From assembly GCF_900103365.1 (NCBI RefSeq), contig NZ_LT629703.1, forward strand, positions 4,822,501 through 4,886,500: a DNA stretch of 64,000 nucleotides, written 5' to 3'. The DNA comes from Afipia sp. GAS231 (GTDB lineage Bacteria; Pseudomonadota; Alphaproteobacteria; Rhizobiales; Xanthobacteraceae). Position 1 is the stretch's first letter, and each line of letters starts with the position of its first letter. The translations under genes were made by a program, and so were the position numbers. Under the pieces are notes generated by a model. It saw only the letters and a program-made list of their open reading frames with translations, searched no databases and had not been told where the DNA came from. Shown here piece after piece: positions 34,210 through 43,304 of this stretch.

Positions 34210-37200
34210 GCGCGCTTCTTCCCCGAGAAATCATGGTCGAGCGGCTCGAAGCCGATCTCGTGGGACCGCGCGCGCCAGACGAGGTCCTGGAATCGAAACC
34301 CGCCGACGTCTATGTGTCAGGTATTCTCTGGCCCAAAAATACGCCGATAGCGCCGGAGGAGGACGAGAAGCTGGACGCATCATCGGGTGGCGATGACGGT
34401 GGTGAAGAAAGCGCCGATCAGGCCCAGGCACAGTCGGTCGCAATGCGGCGGCCGTCAACGGCCGGAATCTCGTTTGCCGTTTTCGCCGAGAAGGGCGCGG
34501 ACCCGTCCGTAAATGTCAGCATCCATTTCGCGACATACAGCGAGGTGGACGGAAAATGGAAACGTGTGCAGCACGTCATTGACGATGTGCCTGTCGCGAT
34601 GCGCGAAGGAAATGAAAGCCGGAACCTGACGTCCGGCTCAGTCACATGGTTGAGGCTGCACGTCCGCAGCGTGCCTTTCGAACGCGGTCTTCTGTGCACG
34701 GTTACGCTTGTGAATGACGCAACCCCGGCCGAACCCAACCGCGCGGCGATCGAAAAAGTGACAATGTTCCAGGTCGGCTTCGAGATCAGGCCAGGAAAAG
34801 CAACGAAGCTCATATCGCGGCCCAGCCGCCGCTCGCCGGTTGATGCCGATGACTGGTCATCCGACCTTCTCTACCGGGACGCACGCGAGTTTGCTGCTGG
34901 CCATACGTGTTCGGCCGACTGGACCGAGAGTACGGCAGACCGGACGGTGGCGCTCGCTGTTCGTACGTCCTGGGTGCCGCAGGCGATTGTTCCTGCGGTC
35001 AGCCCCGACGGTCACGAGGTATTTCGCAGCCTGGCCGGCAAGGACGCAGATGTACTGTCGGCCGCGTGGCTTGCAACGGCGGAGACGCCCCGGCTTCATG
35101 CGGCGCTTGTCAAACTGTGTAGCGCTTACGGAAAGTGGATCGATCTGCAGGCTGCCGGTGCGTCGGGACTGACGGGAAAACGTGCTGAGACTGCAAAAGC
35201 CCATCTGGAAACGGCCGCAGGGATTCGGTCGCGGATGGCAGCTGGAGCTGATTTCCTGAAGAGCAACGCAGATGCGGCAGACGCCTTTCGTCTCGCAAAC
35301 CTCGTGATGGATACTCAGCGACAATGGTCGGGCAACGGCGCGCTGCGGTGGCGCCCGTTCCAGCTGGGTTTCCTCCTCCTTACGCTTGAAAGTGCCGTGA
35401 GGGGCGATCATCCGCATCGCGGCATCATGGACCTTCTCTGGTTTCCGACGGGAGGCGGAAAGACCGAAGCTTACCTCGGCCTGATTGCGTTCGTTTCCTT
35501 CTACCGCAGGCTCTCGTCCAATAAGCCGGATGACGGAGCGGGTGTGGCCGTCATCATGCGCTACACGCTCCGGCTTTTGACGACCCAGCAGTTCATTCGT
35601 GCATCTGCGATGATCTGTGCGTGCGAGGCAGTGCGGCGTGGTGCAATCCCAACCTCGCTTTCGGGGAAGCTCGGCAAAGAGCCGTTTTCAATCGGACTAT
35701 GGGTTGGTGAAGGCGCCACGCCAAACCGGCGACAGGCTGCTTTCGACAGCCAGCGCGATACGTCGAAATCCAGCCCACGGCAGCTCGCAGCATGTCCCGC
35801 CTGCGGCAAGGGACTGAATTACGTGCAGCGTCGCCCGACGGATCCCGTGCACGTCATGTGCGAGACCAAAGATTGCCTGCTTTCCGGTCCCGCTCCTCTT
35901 CCGGTCTGGACAGTCGACCAGGACATCTACGAATTTTGTCCCACACTGCTGATCGGTACCGTTGACAAGTTCGCGCAGATCGTGCGTCAGGAAGCAACGG
36001 CGAACCTGTTCGCCGTCAGGGCAGGCATGCAGCCACAGCTCATCCTGCAGGATGAATTGCACCTGATTTCCGGCCCGCTCGGAACGCTTTCGGGCCTTTA
36101 TGAAACTGCGCTCGATCTCATCCTCTCGACAAACGGCACGCGCCCGAAGATCATCGGATCGACAGCTACAATCCGGCGTGCGCCCGAGCAGGTGCTTGCG
36201 CTGTTCGATCGCGACACATGCCAGTTCCCGCCGCCGGGTCTGGATGCCGGAGATTCCGGTTTCACGGTGATTGATACCGACCTTTCCGGCCGGCGGTACG
36301 TCGGTGTCACGACGGCGGGCCGGTCGGCCAAGTTTACGCTGCAGGCCGTCACGGCTTCACTGATGCAGTCGGCCGCAGCCGGTCTGAAACCCGCGGAACG
36401 CGACTTTTACTGGACACTCGTGGCGTACTTCAATTCGCTGCGGGAGCTTGGTGGCGCACTCGTGCTCATGCAGGACGACGTTTACGACACGATCGGGCTC
36501 ATTTCAGCAGCACGGGGTGGTGAAGCCGAACGCAGGATCAAGACCGTCGAGGAACTGACGTCAAGGCGTTCCCAGAAGGACATCCGCGACATGCTGGATG
36601 AACTCAAGCGGCGTGCCGGCGACGATGCGGCGATCGACGTGGTCCTCGCAACCAACATGGTGAGCGTCGGCGTAGACATCGAGCGACTAGGTCTTATGCT
36701 GGTGAACGGACAGCCGAAGACGATCGCTGAATACATCCAGGCGACGAGCCGCGTCGGGCGGGGAAATATTCCCGGCCTTGTGGTTGCAGTCCTCAACAAC
36801 GGAAAACCGCGCGACCGGTCGCATTATGAGACCTTCCGCACGTGGCACGCGACCCTTTACAGGGAAGTTGAAGCCACGAGCGTCACTCCCTTCGCGTCGC
36901 GGGCACGCGATCGGGCGCTTCACGCGGTTCTTGTCGCAGTCATAAGGCACATCGTGCCCGGGATGCTGCCGCGGCCGGTACTGGACGATGATGCCGTCGC
37001 CGAAGCAAGGGACCTAATCGACCGGATTGCGGAGCGCGCGGCGCGCGTCGATCCGCGCGAAACCGCAGTTGGCGACGAGCTTCGCGAGCGGCTTCAAAAA
37101 TGGATTCGCCGGTCACCCCAGGAATACTGGAACAGGTTTGCGAAGGATGCCCTGCTTCAGGGTGCCGAAGAGGCCGCTGCGAAGCGCGCATCGGGACGCA

Positions 37201-37304
37201 ATGTCGGGCAGGCGTGGCCGACACCGAATACGATGCGCGGTGTGGAACCATCCGTTCACTACCGACTCGCCGAATGGCTGAAAGCGAAGACCGATGCCAC
37301 GTAA
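34206..37304 (+). CDS. DrmA-like superfamily 2 helicase
   Basis: About 1032 residues. Walker A is WFPTGGGKTEAYLG near 412; the DExH box is LQDELHLISGPLG near 615; motif III is GSTAT. The C-terminal helicase motifs are NMVSVGVDIERLG and QATSRVGRGN near 846. A Cys-rich zinc segment (CPACGKGL, then CETKDC) lies between the two halves. The N-terminus (MVERLEADLVGP, then YVSGILWPKN) is the DISARM DrmA type. A TTG at 34206 overlaps the previous stop; an ATG at 34233 is an alternative. Overlaps the DrmB-like gene by 11 bases. In DISARM, DrmA and DrmB bind and act on foreign DNA. Confidence 0.87.
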   Translation: MSALLPREIMVERLEADLVGPRAPDEVLESKPADVYVSGILWPKNTPIAPEEDEKLDASSGGDDGGEESADQAQAQSVAMRRPSTAGISFAVFAEKGADPSVNVSIHFATYSEVDGKWKRVQHVIDDVPVAMREGNESRNLTSGSVTWLRLHVRSVPFERGLLCTVTLVNDATPAEPNRAAIEKVTMFQVGFEIRPGKATKLISRPSRRSPVDADDWSSDLLYRDAREFAAGHTCSADWTESTADRTVALAVRTSWVPQAIVPAVSPDGHEVFRSLAGKDADVLSAAWLATAETPRLHAALVKLCSAYGKWIDLQAAGASGLTGKRAETAKAHLETAAGIRSRMAAGADFLKSNADAADAFRLANLVMDTQRQWSGNGALRWRPFQLGFLLLTLESAVRGDHPHRGIMDLLWFPTGGGKTEAYLGLIAFVSFYRRLSSNKPDDGAGVAVIMRYTLRLLTTQQFIRASAMICACEAVRRGAIPTSLSGKLGKEPFSIGLWVGEGATPNRRQAAFDSQRDTSKSSPRQLAACPACGKGLNYVQRRPTDPVHVMCETKDCLLSGPAPLPVWTVDQDIYEFCPTLLIGTVDKFAQIVRQEATANLFAVRAGMQPQLILQDELHLISGPLGTLSGLYETALDLILSTNGTRPKIIGSTATIRRAPEQVLALFDRDTCQFPPPGLDAGDSGFTVIDTDLSGRRYVGVTTAGRSAKFTLQAVTASLMQSAAAGLKPAERDFYWTLVAYFNSLRELGGALVLMQDDVYDTIGLISAARGGEAERRIKTVEELTSRRSQKDIRDMLDELKRRAGDDAAIDVVLATNMVSVGVDIERLGLMLVNGQPKTIAEYIQATSRVGRGNIPGLVVAVLNNGKPRDRSHYETFRTWHATLYREVEATSVTPFASRARDRALHAVLVAVIRHIVPGMLPRPVLDDDAVAEARDLIDRIAERAARVDPRETAVGDELRERLQKWIRRSPQEYWNRFAKDALLQGAEEAAAKRASGRNVGQAWPTPNTMRGVEPSVHYRLAEWLKAKTDAT

Positions 37305-39123
37305 CGATCTTGGCGAAGTTAGGCGGAGTGCCGCTGTCGCGACCTTCGGTCCCGGCGCCGTGGTGGATTTCCGCGCGGACAGGGCGACGGTTTCTGCGGT
37401 TGCTGCCGGCCTTGAGGAATGGGACCGCAACTTTCCTCCTTCGGGGATGGTGAACGAACAGACCATCCGCGAGGAACGGCTTGAGAAGAAACTGAACAAA
37501 AGGGGCTTCAGGCTGCCGCCCGTTCGCGATCCCCTGAAGGAAAATGACGAGAAGGCCCTTGTCGCGGTTCGTTTTCCGACGTGGCTCCAGTGTCCGCAAT
37601 GTGATCGCATTGGAAGGCAGGATATGTGGGCCGACGAGCCAGGCCGGGCGGGACGGTTTTGCCCCGAGTGCACACGCAAGGCGCCGGGCCGCAAGGAAGT
37701 CTACGTCGTCCCGGTCCGCTTCGTTACCGCCTGCGAAGCCGGGCATCTCGACGAATTCCCGTGGCACATGTGGGTTGATCACGACGCGGGCTGTACGAAC
37801 ACGAAGGGCTTCCTGAAGCTTGTCTCGGAGCAGGCCGGTCTTGCAGGACTGATTCTGAGCTGCGCGAAGTGCGGAGCGCGAAAGTCAATGGACGGCATCT
37901 TTTCGACCCGGGAGACGTCGCGCATGCCGGCATGTCGCGGACTGCGGCCATGGCTGTCAGTGCCAGCGGAAACCTGCACACATCGTCCCCGCGCCGCCCA
38001 GCGCGGCGCGTCCAATCTCTACTTTCCCGTGATTGAGTCCGCGCTCAGCATTCCGCCGTGGTCGGACCGGCTGAAAGAAGCGATCGGGATGGCGTGGGAG
38101 CTGATTGTCGGCGTACTGCCTGAAGACCGGCCGCGCCAAATAGAAATTCTTTCGAAAACGGTGCTGGCGGCTGTGCTGAATGAGCTGGAGATGACACCCG
38201 AACAGTTTCGGGTGGAGGTTGAGCGGCGCATAGCGGCTGAAGCGAGTATCGATACTGAAAATCTCCGGCTGGAAGAGTACCGCCAGTTTACCGGCGGGAC
38301 TTATGTACGAGGCATCGATCGCGAATTCGAGATCAGGCCGCAGGCTGTACCTGACGGGCTGAAGCCTTTGCTTTCGCGGTTGGTCAAGGCGACGCGATTG
38401 CGTGAAGTGCGTGCGATGACTGGTTTCACCCGCATTCATCCCCCGGGCGACAGCATTGCACCGGTCGCACAGCTGTCCGCGTCACCGCTGGAATGGCTCC
38501 CCGCCGTCGAAGTGCGGGGCGAAGGCATTTTCATTGAACTGGACAGTGAAGCGCTTGCCGACTGGGAAAACCGCCCGGCTGTAATCGCGCGCGCGTCCCG
38601 GATCAACGACCGCTGGATTGCGGAATGGATTACCAGACATGGTTCTGAGCAGAGGCCCGAGCGGGTCATAACCGCGAGGTTCCTGCTCATACACACCTTC
38701 GCACATGCACTGATGCGGCAGCTGACACTTGATTGCGGTTACTCTTCCACTGCCCTTCGCGAGCGGCTTTACGTGCAGACAGGCGCGAATGCCATGGCAG
38801 GGCTGCTTATTTATACTGCGACCACTGACGACGACGGCACGCTTGGCGGGCTGCAGCGCCAGGGTGACCCCGAGCGTATTGATCGAACCGTCCGCGCAGC
38901 AATCGCTTCGCAGGAATGGTGTTCCTCCGACCCTCTTTGTATTGAGGACATGCTGTCCCGCGAGGAGGACCTTTCGCTGGCAGCATGTCATTCCTGTGTT
39001 CTGGCGCCCGAGACTTCCTGCGAGGAGTTCAACCGTTTCCTTGACAGGGCATTGCTTATCGGAAGGCCGGGAGCGCCTGAAACGGGATATTTCGGCAGTC
39101 TGCTGCGGGACGCCCCACGATGA
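37294..39123 (+). CDS. DrmB-like protein (DUF1998)
   Basis: A 609-residue protein of the DrmB family, partner of DrmA. The N-terminal segment RRSAAVATFGPGAVVDFRAD is the family opening. Cys pairs follow (LQCPQCDRIG, then RFCPECTRK) and a further zinc-like block LSCAKCGARKS. The C-terminal DUF1998 domain is clear: LLIHTFAHALMRQLTLDCGYSS, MAGLLIYTATTDDDGTLGGL and CHSCVLAPETSCEEFNRFLDRALL. Sits between the DrmA-like and NERD genes with overlaps on both sides. Confidence 0.88.
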   Translation: MPRNDLGEVRRSAAVATFGPGAVVDFRADRATVSAVAAGLEEWDRNFPPSGMVNEQTIREERLEKKLNKRGFRLPPVRDPLKENDEKALVAVRFPTWLQCPQCDRIGRQDMWADEPGRAGRFCPECTRKAPGRKEVYVVPVRFVTACEAGHLDEFPWHMWVDHDAGCTNTKGFLKLVSEQAGLAGLILSCAKCGARKSMDGIFSTRETSRMPACRGLRPWLSVPAETCTHRPRAAQRGASNLYFPVIESALSIPPWSDRLKEAIGMAWELIVGVLPEDRPRQIEILSKTVLAAVLNELEMTPEQFRVEVERRIAAEASIDTENLRLEEYRQFTGGTYVRGIDREFEIRPQAVPDGLKPLLSRLVKATRLREVRAMTGFTRIHPPGDSIAPVAQLSASPLEWLPAVEVRGEGIFIELDSEALADWENRPAVIARASRINDRWIAEWITRHGSEQRPERVITARFLLIHTFAHALMRQLTLDCGYSSTALRERLYVQTGANAMAGLLIYTATTDDDGTLGGLQRQGDPERIDRTVRAAIASQEWCSSDPLCIEDMLSREEDLSLAACHSCVLAPETSCEEFNRFLDRALLIGRPGAPETGYFGSLLRDAPR

Positions 39124-40742
39124 CGGGCGCGCGGATGTGGCCGGCGCGCTTGCCACGGCAGGTGCGCGAAAACGATCAGCGCCGCGCTGAAGTCCGCGTT
39201 TACGATGCGCTTGAGAAGGCGCTTGGTCCGGAGTGGACGGTCTTTTACAGCCGGCCGTGGCTTGGACTCACGCCCTATGGTGAAGAGAAGGATGGGGAAG
39301 CCGATTTCGTTGTCGTGCACCCGGTGCGTGGTTTTCTGACTATTGAAGTAAAGGGTGGCGGAATTTCCTGGGACCCGGCAACTGATGTCTGGATCAGTGA
39401 GGACAGGAACCGAATCCGCCACGTGATCAAGAATCCAGTCGAGCAGGCGCGTTCGTCAAAGCACGTGCTGTTCGACAAGGCTCGGGAAATGCCAGGCTGG
39501 CCCCGCCACCACTTCATCCGGATGCGGCATGGGGTCGTCTTCCCCGATGTAGCTGAGCCTCCCGGTAATCTGGGCGCTGATCGTCCGCGCGAGCTGTTCT
39601 GCTGCCGTGCAGAACTTGCTGATATTGGGGCCTGGATAAGAAACCGGCTTTCCGGAGAAAGCGCACAGGAGATTGGTGCAGGCGGAGTTCAGGCGTTTGT
39701 TGACCTTCTGGCCTCGCCCATGACGCTGCGCGTGCCGCTCGCGCACCACTATGATGACGACGAAGAGACGATCGCGGTTCTGACGCCACAGCAGTTCCAT
39801 ATTCTTTCGTCATTCATGCATTTGCCGAGAGCCGCCGTAGGCGGCGGGGCAGGAACCGGCAAGACCATTGTGGCGATGGAGGATGCCTTGCGGCTCGCGG
39901 CGGATGGCTCGCGCGTGGCGTTACTTTGCGCCGGAAAGAAACTTGCGGCTTTCCTTCGCCAGACGCTTAACCGTTCTCCGGTGCATGTCTACAGCATCGA
40001 CGAGCTGTGTGTCGCGTTTGCTGCGGAATCGGGCATCAGGCTTACGCCAGCGCCTCATCTCCCGGGGGACGAAGCCGTCGATGCTCTCGCGAGGGCAATT
40101 TCAGCAAAGCCGGAGCTGAAGTTCGACGCTGTTATCGTCGATGAAGCGCAGGATTTTCGGCCGCAGTGGTGGATTGTCATCGAAGAGATGCTCGTTGATC
40201 CGGCCCGGTCGAAACTCCATGCTTTCTACGATACCAATCAGAGCGTCTACGGCGATGTAACCGGAGCGCTCGCATCATTCATTCCTGTGCCAATCCGTCT
40301 GACCCGTAACCTTCGCAATACGCAGTACGTTCACGATGTTGCACGGCGGTTTTACAGCGGCTTCGAGATCACTGCTGACGGCCCTCAAGGTCCCGTTGTC
40401 GAATGGGATGCGTGCACGAAAGGAAGCATTGCCGTGAAGGTCATGGCAAAGCTGCGGTCGCTCACCGGCGAAGATGAGGTACATCCCGAGAAGATTGCGA
40501 TCCTCGCGGCTGACGAGGATCTTGTCGCAAATCTTGGCAAGCTGGCCGCATCGTTCGAAGGAATTACGGTCGAACACGTGCGCGATTTCAAGGGCCTTGA
40601 GCGGCAAGTTATTATTCTCGCCGCATCGGGCGGGATGGCAGACGTCCGCGAACTTGCATATGTTGCGCTGTCCAGACCGCGTGTTCACCTCTCGGTTTTC
40701 GGAGAGTCTTCCATGATCTCATGGCTTCAGGCCGCAGGGTGA
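39120..40742 (+). CDS. NERD nuclease domain-SF1 helicase fusion
   Basis: A 540-residue fusion. The N-terminal NERD domain (about 20-130) has the nuclease-type core GEADFVVVHPVRGFLTIEVKGG, with Glu, Asp and the Glu-x-Lys ending. A helicase follows: Walker A GGGAGTGKTIVAMEDA near 243, Walker B AVIVDEAQDFRPQWW and the C-terminal DFKGLERQVIILAASGG, then VALSRPRVHLSVFG. Overlaps the DrmB-like gene by ATGA and ends the operon. It occupies the place where classical DISARM has the PLD nuclease DrmC, and may supply the missing nuclease. Confidence 0.88.
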   Translation: MTGARMWPARLPRQVRENDQRRAEVRVYDALEKALGPEWTVFYSRPWLGLTPYGEEKDGEADFVVVHPVRGFLTIEVKGGGISWDPATDVWISEDRNRIRHVIKNPVEQARSSKHVLFDKAREMPGWPRHHFIRMRHGVVFPDVAEPPGNLGADRPRELFCCRAELADIGAWIRNRLSGESAQEIGAGGVQAFVDLLASPMTLRVPLAHHYDDDEETIAVLTPQQFHILSSFMHLPRAAVGGGAGTGKTIVAMEDALRLAADGSRVALLCAGKKLAAFLRQTLNRSPVHVYSIDELCVAFAAESGIRLTPAPHLPGDEAVDALARAISAKPELKFDAVIVDEAQDFRPQWWIVIEEMLVDPARSKLHAFYDTNQSVYGDVTGALASFIPVPIRLTRNLRNTQYVHDVARRFYSGFEITADGPQGPVVEWDACTKGSIAVKVMAKLRSLTGEDEVHPEKIAILAADEDLVANLGKLAASFEGITVEHVRDFKGLERQVIILAASGGMADVRELAYVALSRPRVHLSVFGESSMISWLQAAG

Positions 40743-40768
40743 TCTGACGCGCCGAATGACGCATGTTA

Positions 40769-40921
40769 TCATCCGGGTGTGTCCTCTTTGTCGGCGCCGC
40801 GACACACTTCAATGAGTGAGTCATCGGTCAAGGATTTTTTGCAATGCCACCGCTTCATCCCATGGCGCGCGCATCCAGACATCGTGCTCTTCGCCCCGCG
40901 CCGGGAATGATCTTCCAAAAA
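40769..40921 (-). pseudogene. SRAP peptidase C-terminal remnant, frameshifted
   Basis: On the minus strand one frame reads EEHDVWMRAPWDEAVALQK, then a shift leads to LTDDSLIEVCRGADKEDTP and a stop at 40769. The two pieces line up with the C-terminus of the intact SRAP gene at 45165-45890 ([28 protein letters not shown]). Only the last 50 or so codons survive. It is debris of an earlier SRAP copy. Confidence 0.65.
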
Positions 40922-41018
40922 GCTGCGCGCCCGCCAGTTTCGTAGCCTTCCTACGCTGACCTCGCCTCTATACCGGTCACTCACTTCCTCTGGCGTAAGG
41001 AATTTTGCTGACGTTCAT
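40922..41018 (-). pseudogene. Helix-turn-helix (excisionase/MerR-like) remnant
   Basis: From an ATG at 41018 the frame starts MNVSK, and after a one-base slip in an A run it continues FLTPEEVSDRYRGEVSVGRLRNWRAR, a typical DNA-binding helix-turn-helix opening. It then runs directly into the SRAP remnant, so it is truncated as well as frameshifted. Such small HTH genes accompany mobile elements. Confidence 0.55.
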
Positions 41019-41382
41019 TATCTCCCAATGCCTACGGCGCGGCTTCTTGCTGTACCGGATTGGCTTGCATCCTTTCGAATCACGGGCGAACCCTTCGGCT
41101 CACGATTCCGCTGACACATGCAGGTGCGACGGCCAAATGGAAGCGTACTAAGAGCTCAATCGCGGAATGAGCGGCGATCGGCGGGAAAGAGGCCGCTTGA
41201 GATTGCGTGTGCCAGCTGAAGGGCGAGAATCCCTTCATCAAGCGAGCGCCGCCTCGGTCGGTGCCGCGAGCTGGGGAATTGTGAGGGAAGGGTGCCCCTG
41301 ACCGAACAATAACAGAGGCTCAGGGCGTCCAGAGTCCGGAAGCAGGGTTGTGAATAGCGAGGAGACGCGGAAATGTTCCCAA
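41019..41382. other. Spacer upstream of the CBASS-like operon
   Basis: No gene supported. The 3' part, up to the LexA-like site at 41383, is the likely promoter region of the patatin gene. Confidence 0.4.
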
Positions 41383-41397
41383 GAACGTACCGGGAAC
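41383..41397. promoter_or_regulatory. LexA-box match before the CBASS-like operon
   Basis: GAACGTACCGGGAAC is GAAC-N7-GAAC and lies 52 bases before the patatin ATG. A preceding GTTCCC also makes a short inverted pair with the second GAAC, so binding by another regulator is possible. Confidence 0.5.
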
Positions 41398-41449
41398 AGG
41401 TATAGTTCCCGTTGCAGGTGCCGAGTCGGCCTAACGCAACGGGCGGGTA

Positions 41450-42382
41450 ATGGCGGAAACAGAAGAACCCAAGGTGTGCCGCATCCTCAGCCTCGATGGC
41501 GGGGGTGCAAAAGGATTCTACACGCTGGGGGTCCTAAAAGGCATCGAGGGGATGGTCGGTCCGCTGCACCAGCGGTTCGATTTGATTTACGGCACCAGTA
41601 CGGGCTCTATCATCGCGGCCTTAATTGCGCTCGGGCATCCGGTCGATGAGATTCTAGAACTCTATAAGACGCACGTCGTGGAGGTCATGAAGTATTGGCT
41701 GCCGGGCCACAAGACGGCAGCGCTCGAAGTTCTGGCCGTGAATGTGTTCAAGGACCAAGACTTCACGGCGACAAAGACCAACGTCGGCATCGTGTCGACC
41801 CGATGGGCGTTCGAGACGCCGATGATTTTCAAGACCTCCGTCGACCAAGCGCACAGGGACAAACCGAATTTTGTGCCGGGGTTCGGCTGCAAGATAGCGG
41901 ATGCGGTTCAGGCGTCTTGTTCGGCTTATCCGTTCTTCAAAAAGAAGACCGTCACGACGAGCGCCGGCGAGTCAATTGTCCTCATCGACGGCGGCTATTG
42001 CGCGAACAATCCGACGCTGTATGCGATCGCGGACGCGACGAACGCGCTGAAGTTCGACCGCAAGCAAATACGCGTGGTGAGCGTCGGCGTTGGCGAATAT
42101 CCCCCGCCGAAAAAGAGCGTGTTCAGCGCGATGCGCTGGATTGGATATCTCTTCACGGTTCGGCTGCTGCAACGGGTCCTCGAAATCAACACGCAGTCGA
42201 TGAACCAGCTCAGGGACATTCTCTTTCAAGACATAGACACCGTTCGGATAAGCACCCGGTACACCGAGCCCGAGATGGCGACGGATCTGTTCGAGCATGA
42301 CCTGAAGAAGCTGGACCAGCTCTGGCAGCGAGGGCGGCAATCGTTTCGTGAATATGAACCTGCATTGACGAAGATTTTATAG
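41450..42382 (+). CDS. capV: Patatin-like phospholipase, CBASS effector (CapV-like)
   Basis: A 310-residue lipase effector. The oxyanion loop is SLDGGGAKGFYTLGV (about 14-28), the nucleophile elbow is GTSTG with Ser50, and the catalytic Asp is in LIDGGYCANNP (Asp180). CapV proteins are switched on by a cyclic nucleotide and degrade the cell's own phospholipids, killing an infected cell. The CD-NTase gene starts 9 bases after its stop. The N-terminus has no signal peptide. Symbol given by gene order and motifs, not by comparison to a reference. Confidence 0.87.
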   Translation: MAETEEPKVCRILSLDGGGAKGFYTLGVLKGIEGMVGPLHQRFDLIYGTSTGSIIAALIALGHPVDEILELYKTHVVEVMKYWLPGHKTAALEVLAVNVFKDQDFTATKTNVGIVSTRWAFETPMIFKTSVDQAHRDKPNFVPGFGCKIADAVQASCSAYPFFKKKTVTTSAGESIVLIDGGYCANNPTLYAIADATNALKFDRKQIRVVSVGVGEYPPPKKSVFSAMRWIGYLFTVRLLQRVLEINTQSMNQLRDILFQDIDTVRISTRYTEPEMATDLFEHDLKKLDQLWQRGRQSFREYEPALTKIL

Positions 42383-42391
42383 GAGAGTCGC

Positions 42392-43297
42392 GTGGCAATT
42401 CCTGAAAGTCAACTTGAGACGTGGACGCACATCGGCGCCGCCGCGCAGTCTGCAGCAACGTATCAGTCGATTAAGGCCGTCATCGAACACAAGGACGCGC
42501 CCTATTCGAACCGGCGCGTCGACTCGTTCCTGCAAGGGTCGTACGGCAACGATACGAACGTCTACGGCGCGGATAGTGACGTCGATATAGTACTGCGCAC
42601 TAGAGGCCTGTTCCATTACAACATCGACGCGCTCTCGGGACCGGAAAAGACGGCATTCAAGTCTGTGTACCCCACGCCTGCGGAATACACCTTGAAATCG
42701 TTTCGGACCGACGTAATCGCGTGGCTCGATAAACAGTATGGGGGCGACCTTGACACCTCGGGCAAGAAGGCTCCGCGCCTGAAGGCCAACGGCAATCGGC
42801 GCAGCTCCGATATTCTGCTGGTGGCACCGCACAAGAAATATTCCCACTACTACAGCGAACAGGACAATGAGTGTGTCGAGGGTGTCCTGTTCATCACGAC
42901 CAACGGGACTGAAATCGTCAACTACCCGAAGCACCATTCCGAGAACATGACTCGGAAGCATCAGGCGACGGGCGAATGGCTCAAGCCGACCGTGCGTATC
43001 TTCAAGAACATGCGCAATCGGCTGATTCGAGACGGGAAGATAAAGAGCGGCGTCGCCCCGTCCTATTTCATCGAAGGCATGCTGTACAACGTGCCGGTAA
43101 GCGAGTTCGGCGTGAGCTACGTCAACACGGTCAATAAGTGCTGGGGTTGGCTCAACAGTCCGCCAGATGCCGGCGACCTCATGTGCGCCAACGGCATCCA
43201 TCCGCTCATTCGCGACAACAGCCACACCTCGTGGCCCATCCAGGGCTATCTCGACTTCTTGGCGGAAACTCAGAAGCTCTGGCTCTATTGGAAGTAG
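42392..43297 (+). CDS. CD-NTase cyclic oligonucleotide synthase
   Basis: A 301-residue nucleotidyltransferase of the cGAS/DncV-like group. The active site is GSYGNDTNVYGADSDVDIVL, with Gly49-Ser50 and the Asp63/Asp65 pair that bind the two metals. Later segments are SDILLVAPHKKYSHYY and WLKPTVRIFKNMRN, the spine helix. It would sense infection and make a cyclic nucleotide for the patatin. GTG start at 42392 follows AGGAGAG. Clade and product cannot be assigned by eye. No CapH/CapP or Cap2/Cap3 gene is adjacent, so this looks like a short, type I layout. Confidence 0.88.
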   Translation: MAIPESQLETWTHIGAAAQSAATYQSIKAVIEHKDAPYSNRRVDSFLQGSYGNDTNVYGADSDVDIVLRTRGLFHYNIDALSGPEKTAFKSVYPTPAEYTLKSFRTDVIAWLDKQYGGDLDTSGKKAPRLKANGNRRSSDILLVAPHKKYSHYYSEQDNECVEGVLFITTNGTEIVNYPKHHSENMTRKHQATGEWLKPTVRIFKNMRNRLIRDGKIKSGVAPSYFIEGMLYNVPVSEFGVSYVNTVNKCWGWLNSPPDAGDLMCANGIHPLIRDNSHTSWPIQGYLDFLAETQKLWLYWK

Positions 43298-43304
43298 GCT
43301 TCTG

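Noticed and set aside
37294..39123. DrmB-like gene considered as a generic helicase
   Set aside because: It has no Walker A or B motif; the Cys pairs and C-terminal DUF1998 pattern identify the DrmB family instead.
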